Below are positions 8,426 to 15,856 of a DNA stretch of 64,000 nt, in pieces. How positions within the stretch are numbered: the first letter of the stretch is position 1; each line of letters begins with the position of its first letter. Below the pieces are notes generated by a model, which was given only the letters and a program-made list of their open reading frames with translations, did not search any database and was not told the DNA's origin. The stretch covers positions 1 to 64,000 of the forward strand of contig JANVYQ010000007.1 in the NCBI GenBank assembly GCA_030059675.1, written 5' to 3'. A program made the position numbers and the translations under genes. The stretch comes from Candidatus Pelearchaeum maunauluense (GTDB lineage Archaea > Thermoproteota > Nitrososphaeria_A > Caldarchaeales > Caldarchaeaceae).

Positions 8426-8460
8426 CGCGCCCAGGACATCCTGGGGCGCATTCATTTTTT
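8426..8460 (+). terminator. Hairpin plus T-run terminator after alba
   Basis: A GC-rich inverted repeat (arms GCGCCCAGGA and TCCTGGGGCGC, one extra G) is followed by a T-rich stretch ending in six Ts. This resembles an intrinsic terminator and would end the highly expressed alba transcript. Archaeal termination mainly needs the T-run, so the hairpin may instead protect the 3' end. Confidence 0.65.
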
Positions 8461-8497
8461 AAATTATATTTTACCTACCTCCTAACATTGGGATGCT

Positions 8498-9370
8498 ATG
8501 AGTTTTGGTGCTGTGGTTAGGGATTCAACTGATGAGGATATAGACCGGGCGTGTAAGCCTAGGTCCATTACTTCGCGGAAGGGTGAGAATGGTGTTGTTC
8601 TTGTGGTGGGTGGGAGCTGGCTTTATCATGGTGCGCCCCTTTTAACGGCTCTAGCTGCGCTTAGGTCTGGTGTCGATTTAGTTTATGTGGCTGTTCCAGA
8701 GAAGGTGGCCACGCCCATAAGAGCATACACGCCATCGCTTATAGTTCTCCCCCTGCCTGATATGAAGCTCACCAGCAAGGGAGTAAGTCGCATTAGAGCC
8801 GTTTTACAGGACATTACCGCAGCGGCTATAGGGCCAGGGCTTGCAAGAGGCTCCGAGAAGGGGCTGATTAGGCTGATTGACCTCCTCATAGAAGGTGGTG
8901 TGCCATTAGCTCTAGACGCCACTGCTTTACATCCTGATATACTGCCCAAAATTAGGGGTAGGCCCTGCGTATTAACGCCCCACGCTGGCGAGTTTAGAAG
9001 AGTATTTGGAAGAGAGGCCGGCAATACCTTGGATGAGCGCATCAAGACTGTTCATGAAGAGGCGAAAAATAACGGGCTGGTCATACTCTTGAAAGGTGTT
9101 GTTGACGTCATATCTGATGGCTCTATTGTGGTGTTGAATAAGGTTGGCTCACCAGCAATGACTGTCGGGGGCTCTGGAGATGTTTTATGCGGCCTTGTTG
9201 CAGGATTGATGGCTCGCGCAGCTTCTCCATTAGAGGCAGCCATAGCAGCGGCTCGCGTTAATGGAATAGCTGGCGAGCGAGCTGCGCAGCTTAAAGGTAT
9301 GCACATAACACCAGAAGATATTATAAATGAGATTCCGAATGTTCTAAAACCCTATGACAAGTTAATTTAG
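8498..9370 (+). CDS. nnrD: ADP-dependent (S)-NAD(P)H-hydrate dehydratase
   Basis: Repairs NAD(P)HX, the damaged hydrated form of NAD(P)H, using ADP or ATP in a ribokinase-like fold. The 290-aa protein has GGSWLYHGAP at 38-47, IGPGLARG at 111-118, LTPHAGEF at 159-166, the KG pair at 199-200 and the nucleotide-site motif GGSGD at 224-228 with the catalytic Asp228. In many archaea it is fused to the NAD(P)HX epimerase domain; here only the dehydratase is present and the epimerase is not in the window. It complements the pncA/pncB salvage genes at 44.6-46.4 kb. Confidence 0.92.
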   Translation: MSFGAVVRDSTDEDIDRACKPRSITSRKGENGVVLVVGGSWLYHGAPLLTALAALRSGVDLVYVAVPEKVATPIRAYTPSLIVLPLPDMKLTSKGVSRIRAVLQDITAAAIGPGLARGSEKGLIRLIDLLIEGGVPLALDATALHPDILPKIRGRPCVLTPHAGEFRRVFGREAGNTLDERIKTVHEEAKNNGLVILLKGVVDVISDGSIVVLNKVGSPAMTVGGSGDVLCGLVAGLMARAASPLEAAIAAARVNGIAGERAAQLKGMHITPEDIINEIPNVLKPYDKLI

Positions 9371-9439
9371 AGCTAGAGAAGGGAAATCCTTTTAGATGTC
9401 CAGGGTATGCTTTTCTATAGATAGTGGGGAGACCTGTCT

Positions 9440-10654
9440 TTGCATATACGGCTAGGCCTGATAGGCAAAACCAATACTGGGAAGACCACGTTCTTTAATG
9501 CAGCAACTCTACTCTCGGCCGAAGTCTCGACCTATCCCTTCACAACAAAACAGCCAAACTATGGTACTGCATACGCTATAACCCCCTGCGTCTGCCGCGA
9601 GCTGGGGGTTAATGATAATCCCAGAAACTCTAAATGCATAGAGGGATACCGCCACATACCGATAGAGCTGATAGACCTGCCAGGGCTTATTAAAGGAGCA
9701 TGGGCCGGAAAAGGGCTAGGTAATCAGTTTCTAACAGTAGCATCACAGGCAGACGCGTTGCTTCATGTAGTAGATGCATCTGGAAGCGTGGATGAGGAGG
9801 GAAGGCTTACTGAGCCTGGAAGCGGCAACCCGCTGGCTGACGTATACGACGTAGAGGAGGAGCTAGTCATGTGGCTTACCAAGCTCATAGAGAAGCAGGA
9901 CGATAAAATAATAAGAAACTTACGGAGTGGGAAAGATATAGTTCAAAGCCTAGCCGACATACTCCAGGGGGCACGTATAACAGAAGACCATGTTCTACGC
10001 GCTCTTAAGGTCTCTGGTCTAGAGAATAAGGACTTTGAGAACTGGACACCTATAGATGATAAGAAGTTTGCCGAAAACCTGTTGGATGTAGCTAAGCCGA
10101 CCATAATAGTTGCCAACAAAATGGACTTGGAGACGGCTCCTAAGAACTTCGAGATACTGAGGGACCAGCTTCCCAATAGGATAGTAATTCCAGCAAGCGC
10201 AGAGGCCGAGCTAACCCTCCGTAAAGCTGTTCAGAAAGGTCTCATAAAATACATTCCAGGAGAGGAGACATTCACGTTGCTCCAGCCTGACCAGCTCACC
10301 GAAAAGCAGAAGTGGGCGCTAGAGTTCATAGAGAGCAGAATCCTCGGCGAATACATGCAGACAGGGGTTCAATTAGCCATTAATGTAAGTATATTCAAGT
10401 TGCTGAGGATGAACGCAGTCTATCCGGTTTCAGACCCCGTTAAGTATATGGATAAATCAGGGAATGTCCTCCCTGATGTTTATTTGATGCCGCCTAACGC
10501 TACGGTTAGAGACCTAGCTAGGACGATACACTCCGACTTGGAGAAGGGGCTGCTCTATGCTATTGACGCTAGAACCGGGCTTAGGCTTCCTGGGGACTAT
10601 CAGCTAAAGGATAGGGATGTTCTTACCATTGCCTCTGCTACCCGCCGAGGCTAG
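9440..10654 (+). CDS. Obg/YchF-like GTPase with TGS domain
   Basis: Translation-associated P-loop GTPase of 404 aa. G1 is GKTNTGKTT (9-17), G3 is DLPG (79-82), and G4 is NKMD (226-229). The NKxD form argues for GTP specificity, unlike the NxxE of YchF/OLA1 ATPases, although the overall layout is YchF-like. The C-terminus (about 320-404) is a TGS domain, with DVYLMPPNATVRDLA and a terminal RDVLTIASA. A cysteine-containing insert after G2 (CVCRELG...CIEGY) is typical of archaeal members. The start is TTG behind a GTGGGGAG ribosome site. It overlaps the convergent DUF35 gene by 4 bases. Confidence 0.9.
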   Translation: MHIRLGLIGKTNTGKTTFFNAATLLSAEVSTYPFTTKQPNYGTAYAITPCVCRELGVNDNPRNSKCIEGYRHIPIELIDLPGLIKGAWAGKGLGNQFLTVASQADALLHVVDASGSVDEEGRLTEPGSGNPLADVYDVEEELVMWLTKLIEKQDDKIIRNLRSGKDIVQSLADILQGARITEDHVLRALKVSGLENKDFENWTPIDDKKFAENLLDVAKPTIIVANKMDLETAPKNFEILRDQLPNRIVIPASAEAELTLRKAVQKGLIKYIPGEETFTLLQPDQLTEKQKWALEFIESRILGEYMQTGVQLAINVSIFKLLRMNAVYPVSDPVKYMDKSGNVLPDVYLMPPNATVRDLARTIHSDLEKGLLYAIDARTGLRLPGDYQLKDRDVLTIASATRRG

Positions 10655-11187
10655 GCTGGCTCTAAGTAGTATGAGAAGAAGCCCTCAGGTTCGCGCCGCT
10701 TAACCACAAGCTTGACTTTCATTCCTGGCTTAACCTCGTCAGGCTTGTCGGTGCTAAGCCAGCAGAGTACATTGAAGCCCTCACTCATACGCGCTATCGC
10801 CACGATATAGTCTGGGTAGTGAACGAAGCTAAGCGGCTTAACGTTTATCTTCGTGAACGTCAGTATCTCGCCTTCTCCCTTAACCTCCACCCATTCCAAG
10901 TTCTCATCCATACAAGCGGGACAATCCGCCTGAGGCGGGAAGTAGTATATTCCCTTCACAGGGCAGCGCGTAGCGTATATCTTCCCCTCGCAGAGACCGT
11001 CAAAGAACTTCTTAATCCTCTTCACAGGTATTAGATATTTAAGACGCATCTCGCGGACATCAACCCATAGGGGGTCGCCAGTCTTCTCTTCGGGAACTAT
11101 GGGCAGTCCCTCATTCTTCATGAGCTCCTCTACGTACTTGAGCCATTGATTTACCATCTGCTCTATCTGCTCGCGCGTCTGCGCCAT
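10651..11187 (-). CDS. DUF35 zinc-ribbon/OB-fold acyl-CoA-associated protein
   Basis: Partner protein of archaeal thiolases. The 178-aa protein has an N-terminal helical part, a rubredoxin-like zinc ribbon with Cys residues in YATRCPVKG and ADCPACMD, and an OB-fold C-terminus (GEGEILTFTKI...DYIVAIARM). In the structurally known archaeal HMG-CoA pathway complex, a DUF35 protein bridges thiolase and HMG-CoA synthase and shares the CoA site. Here it follows the thiolase by 7 bases on the same strand, so the two form an operon. No HMG-CoA synthase is in the window, so a beta-oxidation or other acyl-CoA role is equally possible. Confidence 0.88.
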   Translation of the reverse strand: MAQTREQIEQMVNQWLKYVEELMKNEGLPIVPEEKTGDPLWVDVREMRLKYLIPVKRIKKFFDGLCEGKIYATRCPVKGIYYFPPQADCPACMDENLEWVEVKGEGEILTFTKINVKPLSFVHYPDYIVAIARMSEGFNVLCWLSTDKPDEVKPGMKVKLVVKRREPEGFFSYYLEPA

Positions 11188-11194
11188 CTTCCTT

Positions 11195-12385
11195 CTACCC
11201 TGTAGGAGGTTTGTCTAGTGTGTATATTGTGATGTATGCGTAGTGGCCTGTTCCGCCTATGTTGTGAGCTATAGCCCAGCCCCGCTTTATGTCAGCCTGC
11301 CTCTCAGGCGGGTTCTGCTGCCTTAACTGCTTCGTAAGCTCCGCAGCCATGCTAACGCCGGTAGCCCCTATTGGATGGCCTTTAGCCTTGAGACCACCAT
11401 CCAAGTTTACTGGGATTCTACCACCCTTGTATGTCTCGCCTTCACGTGCAAGAGCGTACCCCTGGCCCCGCTCAACAAACCCAAGGTCTTCATACGCCAA
11501 TATCTCGGCTATTGTGAAGCAGTCATGAACCTCAGCCACATCAAAGTATTTGTATGCTTTATCACGCTCTACTCCTGCCCGCTTGTATGCTTCTTCAGCA
11601 GCTTTCACAGCAGAATCTAGACTCAGGAAATTACTGCGCTTGCTTAGGTTTGATGTCCCCGTAGCTACTGCCTGCGTTCTAATCCACACAGGCGTGTCGG
11701 TTAGCTTCCTAGCTATCTTCTCAGAGGCTATGACAACAGCCGCGGCTCCATCAGTCTGAGGACTACAGTCAAATAGCTTAAGCGGCCAAGCAACATAACG
11801 GGACTTCATAACGTCATCTATTGTTATGCGTTTGTGAAAGTGAGCATGCGGGTTAAGGTCGGCGTAGTAGTGGTTCTTCACAGCTATCGCGGCCAGGTCC
11901 TCCTCCTTAGCGCCGTATCTATGGAGATATGCGGTTGCGTACATCGCGTAGTATCCTGGAAATGTTAAGCCAAACTGCTCAAACTCCCAGAAGAAGTTTC
12001 CAGCCCTGCCTATCATCTCCACCACTTGAAGGTTTGTTGATTCGCTCATCTTCTCTACGCCTACTGCTAGCGCTATGTCTGCCTGCCCAGATGCTACCGT
12101 CTGATACGCAGCTCTGACTGCCGCGCTACCAGATGCACATGCTGCCTCCACCCTTATGCTCCCTGCTGGGCATAGGTCTGAATACTCGCTTATCACCACC
12201 GCTGGTAGGGGGTCTGAGCTCCACCTACCCGTGTTGCCCACTGCTACGAACTGAACATCCCTCTGCGTTATACCAGCGTCCTGTAAGGCCTCTTTTATGG
12301 CCTCCCAAGCAAGCTCCTGGAGCTGCTTATCCGTTGCTCTGCCAAATTTTGTATGACCAACACCAACTATTGCGGCGTTTACCAA
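11195..12385 (-). CDS. Thiolase, SCPx / acetyl-CoA acetyltransferase family
   Basis: Condenses or cleaves acyl-CoA thioesters. The 396-aa protein has the nucleophile Cys83 in VEAACASGSAAV, the EVHDCF motif (His288), and GHPIGATG with His337. The C-terminus has AHNIGGTGHY in place of the CxG motif of classic thiolases, which places it in the SCPx/archaeal branch. It is the first gene of a two-gene operon with the DUF35 protein. Substrate is uncertain: acetoacetyl-CoA synthesis for the mevalonate route (a mevalonate decarboxylase lies at 27.7 kb) or fatty-acid degradation (acyl-CoA dehydrogenase at 24.8 kb). Confidence 0.9.
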   Translation of the reverse strand: MVNAAIVGVGHTKFGRATDKQLQELAWEAIKEALQDAGITQRDVQFVAVGNTGRWSSDPLPAVVISEYSDLCPAGSIRVEAACASGSAAVRAAYQTVASGQADIALAVGVEKMSESTNLQVVEMIGRAGNFFWEFEQFGLTFPGYYAMYATAYLHRYGAKEEDLAAIAVKNHYYADLNPHAHFHKRITIDDVMKSRYVAWPLKLFDCSPQTDGAAAVVIASEKIARKLTDTPVWIRTQAVATGTSNLSKRSNFLSLDSAVKAAEEAYKRAGVERDKAYKYFDVAEVHDCFTIAEILAYEDLGFVERGQGYALAREGETYKGGRIPVNLDGGLKAKGHPIGATGVSMAAELTKQLRQQNPPERQADIKRGWAIAHNIGGTGHYAYITIYTLDKPPTG

Positions 12386-12449
12386 AGGGTTAGCACCTGC
12401 TGCCCCATCTGTAAAGTAGCTTATTTAGGTTTAATAGAACTTCTCGTAT

Positions 12450-13127
12450 GTGGTTGTTCTAGGGATGAGGGCGCAGCTTAGGCCAGCAGTTGTCGTATTC
12501 GACTTAGACGGCACACTAATAGTTTTCAAGCTTAATGTCCGAGCGGCCAAGCAGAGGATAATACAACGGCTGGAAGAGCTCGGTCTCAATACTCGAGGCA
12601 TAACAGCCGACGATAGTGTGCAGAGCATAATAACTAAAGCGCTGGGGAATAATAGTGATGTAGAGCGCGAGTTTGTTAGGAACGAGGTTCTTGATGTGAT
12701 GAAAAAGTTTGAGATTAATGCTTCCGCGGTTGCAGAACCGCGTGAGGGGGCGGCGTATGTTCTTCAGGAGCTTAAGAAAAGAGGATACCGAGTAGCAGTT
12801 GCTACGAACACGCACCGTGAAGCAGCTTTGCGCGCACTTGAGAGAAGAGGCCTACTCAGCAGTATAGACTTCCTAGCTACCCGCGACGATGTGGAGAACC
12901 TCAAGCCACGCGGCGATATTTTGCGCCACCTATTAGAGAGGCTAAACATCAAGCCATATGACGCGCTCTACATAGGAGATAGTATCCACGATATGCAGGC
13001 CGCGGCCGAGGCTGGGGTTCCGTTCATAGGCATAGAAGGCGGCATACATCCTGGTAAAGAGCTTCAACGAGGCTCCATACTCCCAGTATTAAGAGAGCTA
13101 CACGATCTGCTGGACTATCTGGCATAG
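12450..13127 (+). CDS. HAD-superfamily hydrolase (phosphoglycolate-phosphatase-like)
   Basis: A 225-aa phosphatase. Motif I is VVFDLDGTL with nucleophile Asp18 and acid/base Asp20. Motif II is the Thr of VATNTHRE, and motif IV is YIGDSIHDM. The segment between motif I and motif II is a helical cap (C1 type), as in phosphoglycolate phosphatases. The listed start is GTG; an in-frame ATG at 12465 would remove five residues and is equally plausible. It stands alone between the thiolase and the PIN-ATPase. The substrate cannot be read from sequence. Confidence 0.85.
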   Translation: MVVLGMRAQLRPAVVVFDLDGTLIVFKLNVRAAKQRIIQRLEELGLNTRGITADDSVQSIITKALGNNSDVEREFVRNEVLDVMKKFEINASAVAEPREGAAYVLQELKKRGYRVAVATNTHREAALRALERRGLLSSIDFLATRDDVENLKPRGDILRHLLERLNIKPYDALYIGDSIHDMQAAAEAGVPFIGIEGGIHPGKELQRGSILPVLRELHDLLDYLA

Positions 13128-13189
13128 CTCCTGCTGCTTCTTCAAACTTTTAACACGGTTTCCAACACTATCTCTAAAGGGAGTAAGCG

Positions 13190-14995
13190 TTGAAGATAGT
13201 ACCTGATACTAGTGTGATAATTAATGGTAAGATTACAGAGCTGTTAGAGAGGGGTGAGGTCAGGGATGCTGAGATAGTCATCCCTATAGCGGTTGTTGAT
13301 GAGTTGCAGGCTCAGGCTTCAAAGAAGCGTGAGACTGGGTTTATCGGGCTTAACGAGCTTAAGAAGCTGCGTGAGCTTGCTCTTAAGAAGAATGTTGAGC
13401 TGCGGTTTTCTGGAGAGCGTCCTGGCCTAGAGGATATAAAGCTCGCGCGGAGCGGTAGGATAGACGCGCTTATACGCGATGTGGCCAAGAGCGAGAAAGG
13501 AACATTATACACCTCGGATTATGTCCAGGCATTGGTTGCGGAAGTTGAAGGGATAGAGGTTCGCTACTTCCCTCCAGACGAGCTCCCAGCATCTCTATCA
13601 TTTGAAAACCTCTTCACACCTGATACGTTGAGCCTGCATTTCAAGGAGGGAGCCCCGCCCTACGCTAAGAGGGGCAGGCCTGGGAAGTTTGAGCTGGTTA
13701 AGCTGAGGGAAGAGCCTCTATCGGCAGAAGAGCTGAACAACATAATCAAGGAAATCACCGAGAGGGCGCGAGTAGCCAGCGAAGGGGGTGTGGAGATAAT
13801 GAGGAGCGGCGCATTGGTTGCGCAGCTCGGCTCATACCGCATAGCTATAGCAAGGCCACCATTCTCGGATGGACTTGAAGTTACAGTAGTCAGGCCTATA
13901 GTAAAGCTACGTCTAGAAGACTATAAACTATCAACCAAGCTTATGAAGCGGCTCAAGGAACGCGCAGAAGGAATACTAATATCAGGTCCTCCTGGGAGCG
14001 GAAAATCAACATTCGCCGCGAGCTTGGCTGAGTTCTACAGCCGTCAGGGGAAGATAGTCAAGACGCTTGAGTCCCCCCGCGACTTGCAGGTTCCTCCCGA
14101 GATAACACAGTACGCTCCTCTTGAGGGCGATTTTGAGAAGACCGCCGAGATACTCCTCCTAGTGAGGCCTGACTACTCAGTGTATGATGAGATTCGGAAG
14201 CATAGGGATTTCCAGATATTCGCTGACATGCGCCTAGCTGGCGTGGGCATGATTGGCGTAGTCCACGCCAGCGACCCTGTTGACGCTATACAGCGCTTCA
14301 TCGGCAGAATAGAGCTGGGTATGATACCCCACATAATCGACACGGTAATCTTCCTACGCGACGGTGAGGTGAAGAAGGTCTACGAGCTCAGCCTAGTGGT
14401 GCGGGTTCCTACTGGAATGGTTGAAGCAGACTTGGCTAGGCCTATAGTTGAGGTGAGAGACTTCGAGACAGGAGAGCTTGAATACGAAATATACACCTAT
14501 GGTGAGGAGAATGTCATAATACCTGTAGCTGATATTAGGAGCGAGACGGAGCGCAAAGCCAGCGAGATACGTGAGAAGGTTAGAAAGGCTTTGATGAAGT
14601 ATGATAGAGATGCGGAGATTGAGGTACTGTCTCCGAGTAAGGTGGTTGTGAGGGTTGATAGGGACGTTATACCGCGACTCATCGGCAGGAGGGGCGAGAC
14701 TATAAGCAAACTCCAGAAAGAGCTCAGCGTCTCGATAGATGTAAACCCGAAGGTCCCAAGCCTTGGTCGGGAGGTTGAGTTTGAGATACATGAGACGGGG
14801 AACAATATTGCTCTCGTTCTTGAAGATGTGGAGACTGGTGAGCGAGTCAACGTGTATGTGGATGGTGAGTATCTCTTCTCCGCCACGGTGGGTAAGAAGG
14901 AGGTAATCAAGATTACCAAGAAGTCGGAGCATGGCCGCAGGTTAATAAACGCCCTATACGCTGGTAGGGATGTAAGAGTTTATGTAAGTGATTGA
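13190..14995 (+). CDS. PIN-domain / PilT-like ATPase / KH-domain protein
   Basis: A 601-aa archaeal three-part protein. An N-terminal PIN nuclease domain (1-135) has acidic residues at Asp6, Glu38 and Asp92/Asp110. A type IV-secretion-like ATPase follows, with Walker A GPPGSGKS at 266-273. A KH RNA-binding domain with GRRGETI lies near residue 500, and a basic C-terminal module follows. Proteins of this architecture are widespread in archaea and are thought to act on RNA; the exact substrate is not settled. The start is TTG after an AAAGGGAG ribosome site. It is separated from DUF779 by 3 bases, so the two are co-translated. Confidence 0.9.
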   Translation: MKIVPDTSVIINGKITELLERGEVRDAEIVIPIAVVDELQAQASKKRETGFIGLNELKKLRELALKKNVELRFSGERPGLEDIKLARSGRIDALIRDVAKSEKGTLYTSDYVQALVAEVEGIEVRYFPPDELPASLSFENLFTPDTLSLHFKEGAPPYAKRGRPGKFELVKLREEPLSAEELNNIIKEITERARVASEGGVEIMRSGALVAQLGSYRIAIARPPFSDGLEVTVVRPIVKLRLEDYKLSTKLMKRLKERAEGILISGPPGSGKSTFAASLAEFYSRQGKIVKTLESPRDLQVPPEITQYAPLEGDFEKTAEILLLVRPDYSVYDEIRKHRDFQIFADMRLAGVGMIGVVHASDPVDAIQRFIGRIELGMIPHIIDTVIFLRDGEVKKVYELSLVVRVPTGMVEADLARPIVEVRDFETGELEYEIYTYGEENVIIPVADIRSETERKASEIREKVRKALMKYDRDAEIEVLSPSKVVVRVDRDVIPRLIGRRGETISKLQKELSVSIDVNPKVPSLGREVEFEIHETGNNIALVLEDVETGERVNVYVDGEYLFSATVGKKEVIKITKKSEHGRRLINALYAGRDVRVYVSD

Positions 14996-14998
14996 GAG

Positions 14999-15328
14999 AT
15001 GGTGAGGCTTAGCTTAACACCAAAAGCCAAGAGGTTGATGGAGGAGCTAAAGAAAGACAATCCAGAGATTTACGTTATATTAGGGGATACTGGCTGCTGT
15101 GGATTTAGCAACGTCTTCGTAACCAGCATTAATCCAGGACCTTACTACGAGTATCTTGGTGAAGACACTGGTGCTAGGGTCTATGTTCATCCAGCGTTCA
15201 GGCGTAGTATAGACCCTGAAGATATTGGGATTGACGCGATAGAGGTTGAGGCTGATGATAGCTTCTCCATAGAAACTACACTGGGGTATAGATTCATATT
15301 GAGACCCAAAGTGGATGTGAAGCTCTAG
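14999..15328 (+). CDS. DUF779 family protein
   Basis: A 109-aa protein whose ends match DUF779: an N-terminal helix (LTPKAKRLMEELKKDNP), then GDTGCCGFSN where bacterial members have SGGCCDGS, and a C-terminal DSFSIETTLGYRFILRP. The paired cysteines suggest metal binding. In bacteria DUF779 genes often sit next to aldehyde dehydrogenases. Here the partner is the PIN-ATPase, 3 bases upstream. Function is unknown. It overlaps the convergent zinc-ribbon membrane gene by 4 bases. Confidence 0.8.
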   Translation: MVRLSLTPKAKRLMEELKKDNPEIYVILGDTGCCGFSNVFVTSINPGPYYEYLGEDTGARVYVHPAFRRSIDPEDIGIDAIEVEADDSFSIETTLGYRFILRPKVDVKL

Positions 15329-15582
15329 CCGCGCTCCCGTTGCCGCATTTTACACACAGGACATACCTCTGCCTCTTCTGGGATTTCATTTATACAAAAC
15401 CAGCAAAACTTATGGCCTGGTTTTGATGGCTCAGGTTGCTCTGCTGGCTTAGAGAAGAGACTTATAATTATCATTATCAAGCCAGCTCCGAAGAAAGCAA
15501 AACCGAAGGGAAGACGCACTAAATCTAGAAAGAGACCGAATAGGAGGACTATGACGCCCATGAACATCATAGACGGCCACAT
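15325..15582 (-). CDS. Small membrane protein with C-terminal zinc ribbon
   Basis: An 85-aa protein with two closely spaced hydrophobic segments (about 5-20 and 24-44), then a Pro-rich linker and a cytosolic double-CxxC zinc ribbon: Cys in KFCWFCINE and VCPVCKMRQ. Single-ribbon membrane proteins like this are common in archaea and have no assigned role. It lies 17 bases downstream of a Cys-rich 83-aa gene on the same strand, and both follow the subtilisin gene, so the three may share a transcript. Confidence 0.68.
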   Translation of the reverse strand: MWPSMMFMGVIVLLFGLFLDLVRLPFGFAFFGAGLIMIIISLFSKPAEQPEPSKPGHKFCWFCINEIPEEAEVCPVCKMRQRERG

Positions 15583-15599
15583 AACAGATGACCCCGAAG

Positions 15600-15851
15600 C
15601 TATGCTCTTAGCTTCTTCTCCAAGCCCGCGCAGTGGACCACCCCCTTGACGCGTCTTATAAATGAGACGCAGGCGAAGCAGTCTAGGAAAGGCACATCGG
15701 CATTAACTACTGGGCAGGTAACGTATTCCTTCTTCATTCTGGAGAGCATTTTACTACTTACAGCGCCTTTTAGAACCGCCGCCGCCGCTTCAGGGTTTGC
15801 TTTCATAGCTTTGGAGGCCTGCTTTATCTCCACATGATATTTGGTCTCCAT
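15600..15851 (-). CDS. Cys-rich 83-aa protein, unknown
   Basis: Not recognised. The N-terminal half is helical and Ala-rich with no cysteines. The C-terminal half has five cysteines (VTCPVV, LDCFACVSF, VVHCAGL) in a spacing that could bind a metal or iron-sulfur cluster. It starts 5 bases after the subtilisin stop and ends 17 bases before the zinc-ribbon membrane protein. The dense packing on one strand supports a real gene. Confidence 0.6.
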   Translation of the reverse strand: METKYHVEIKQASKAMKANPEAAAAVLKGAVSSKMLSRMKKEYVTCPVVNADVPFLDCFACVSFIRRVKGVVHCAGLEKKLRA

Positions 15852-15856
15852 TATCG

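Noticed and set aside
14393..14932. Minus-strand 179-codon frame
   Set aside because: Antisense to the KH part of the PIN-ATPase, which is continuous and motif-rich.
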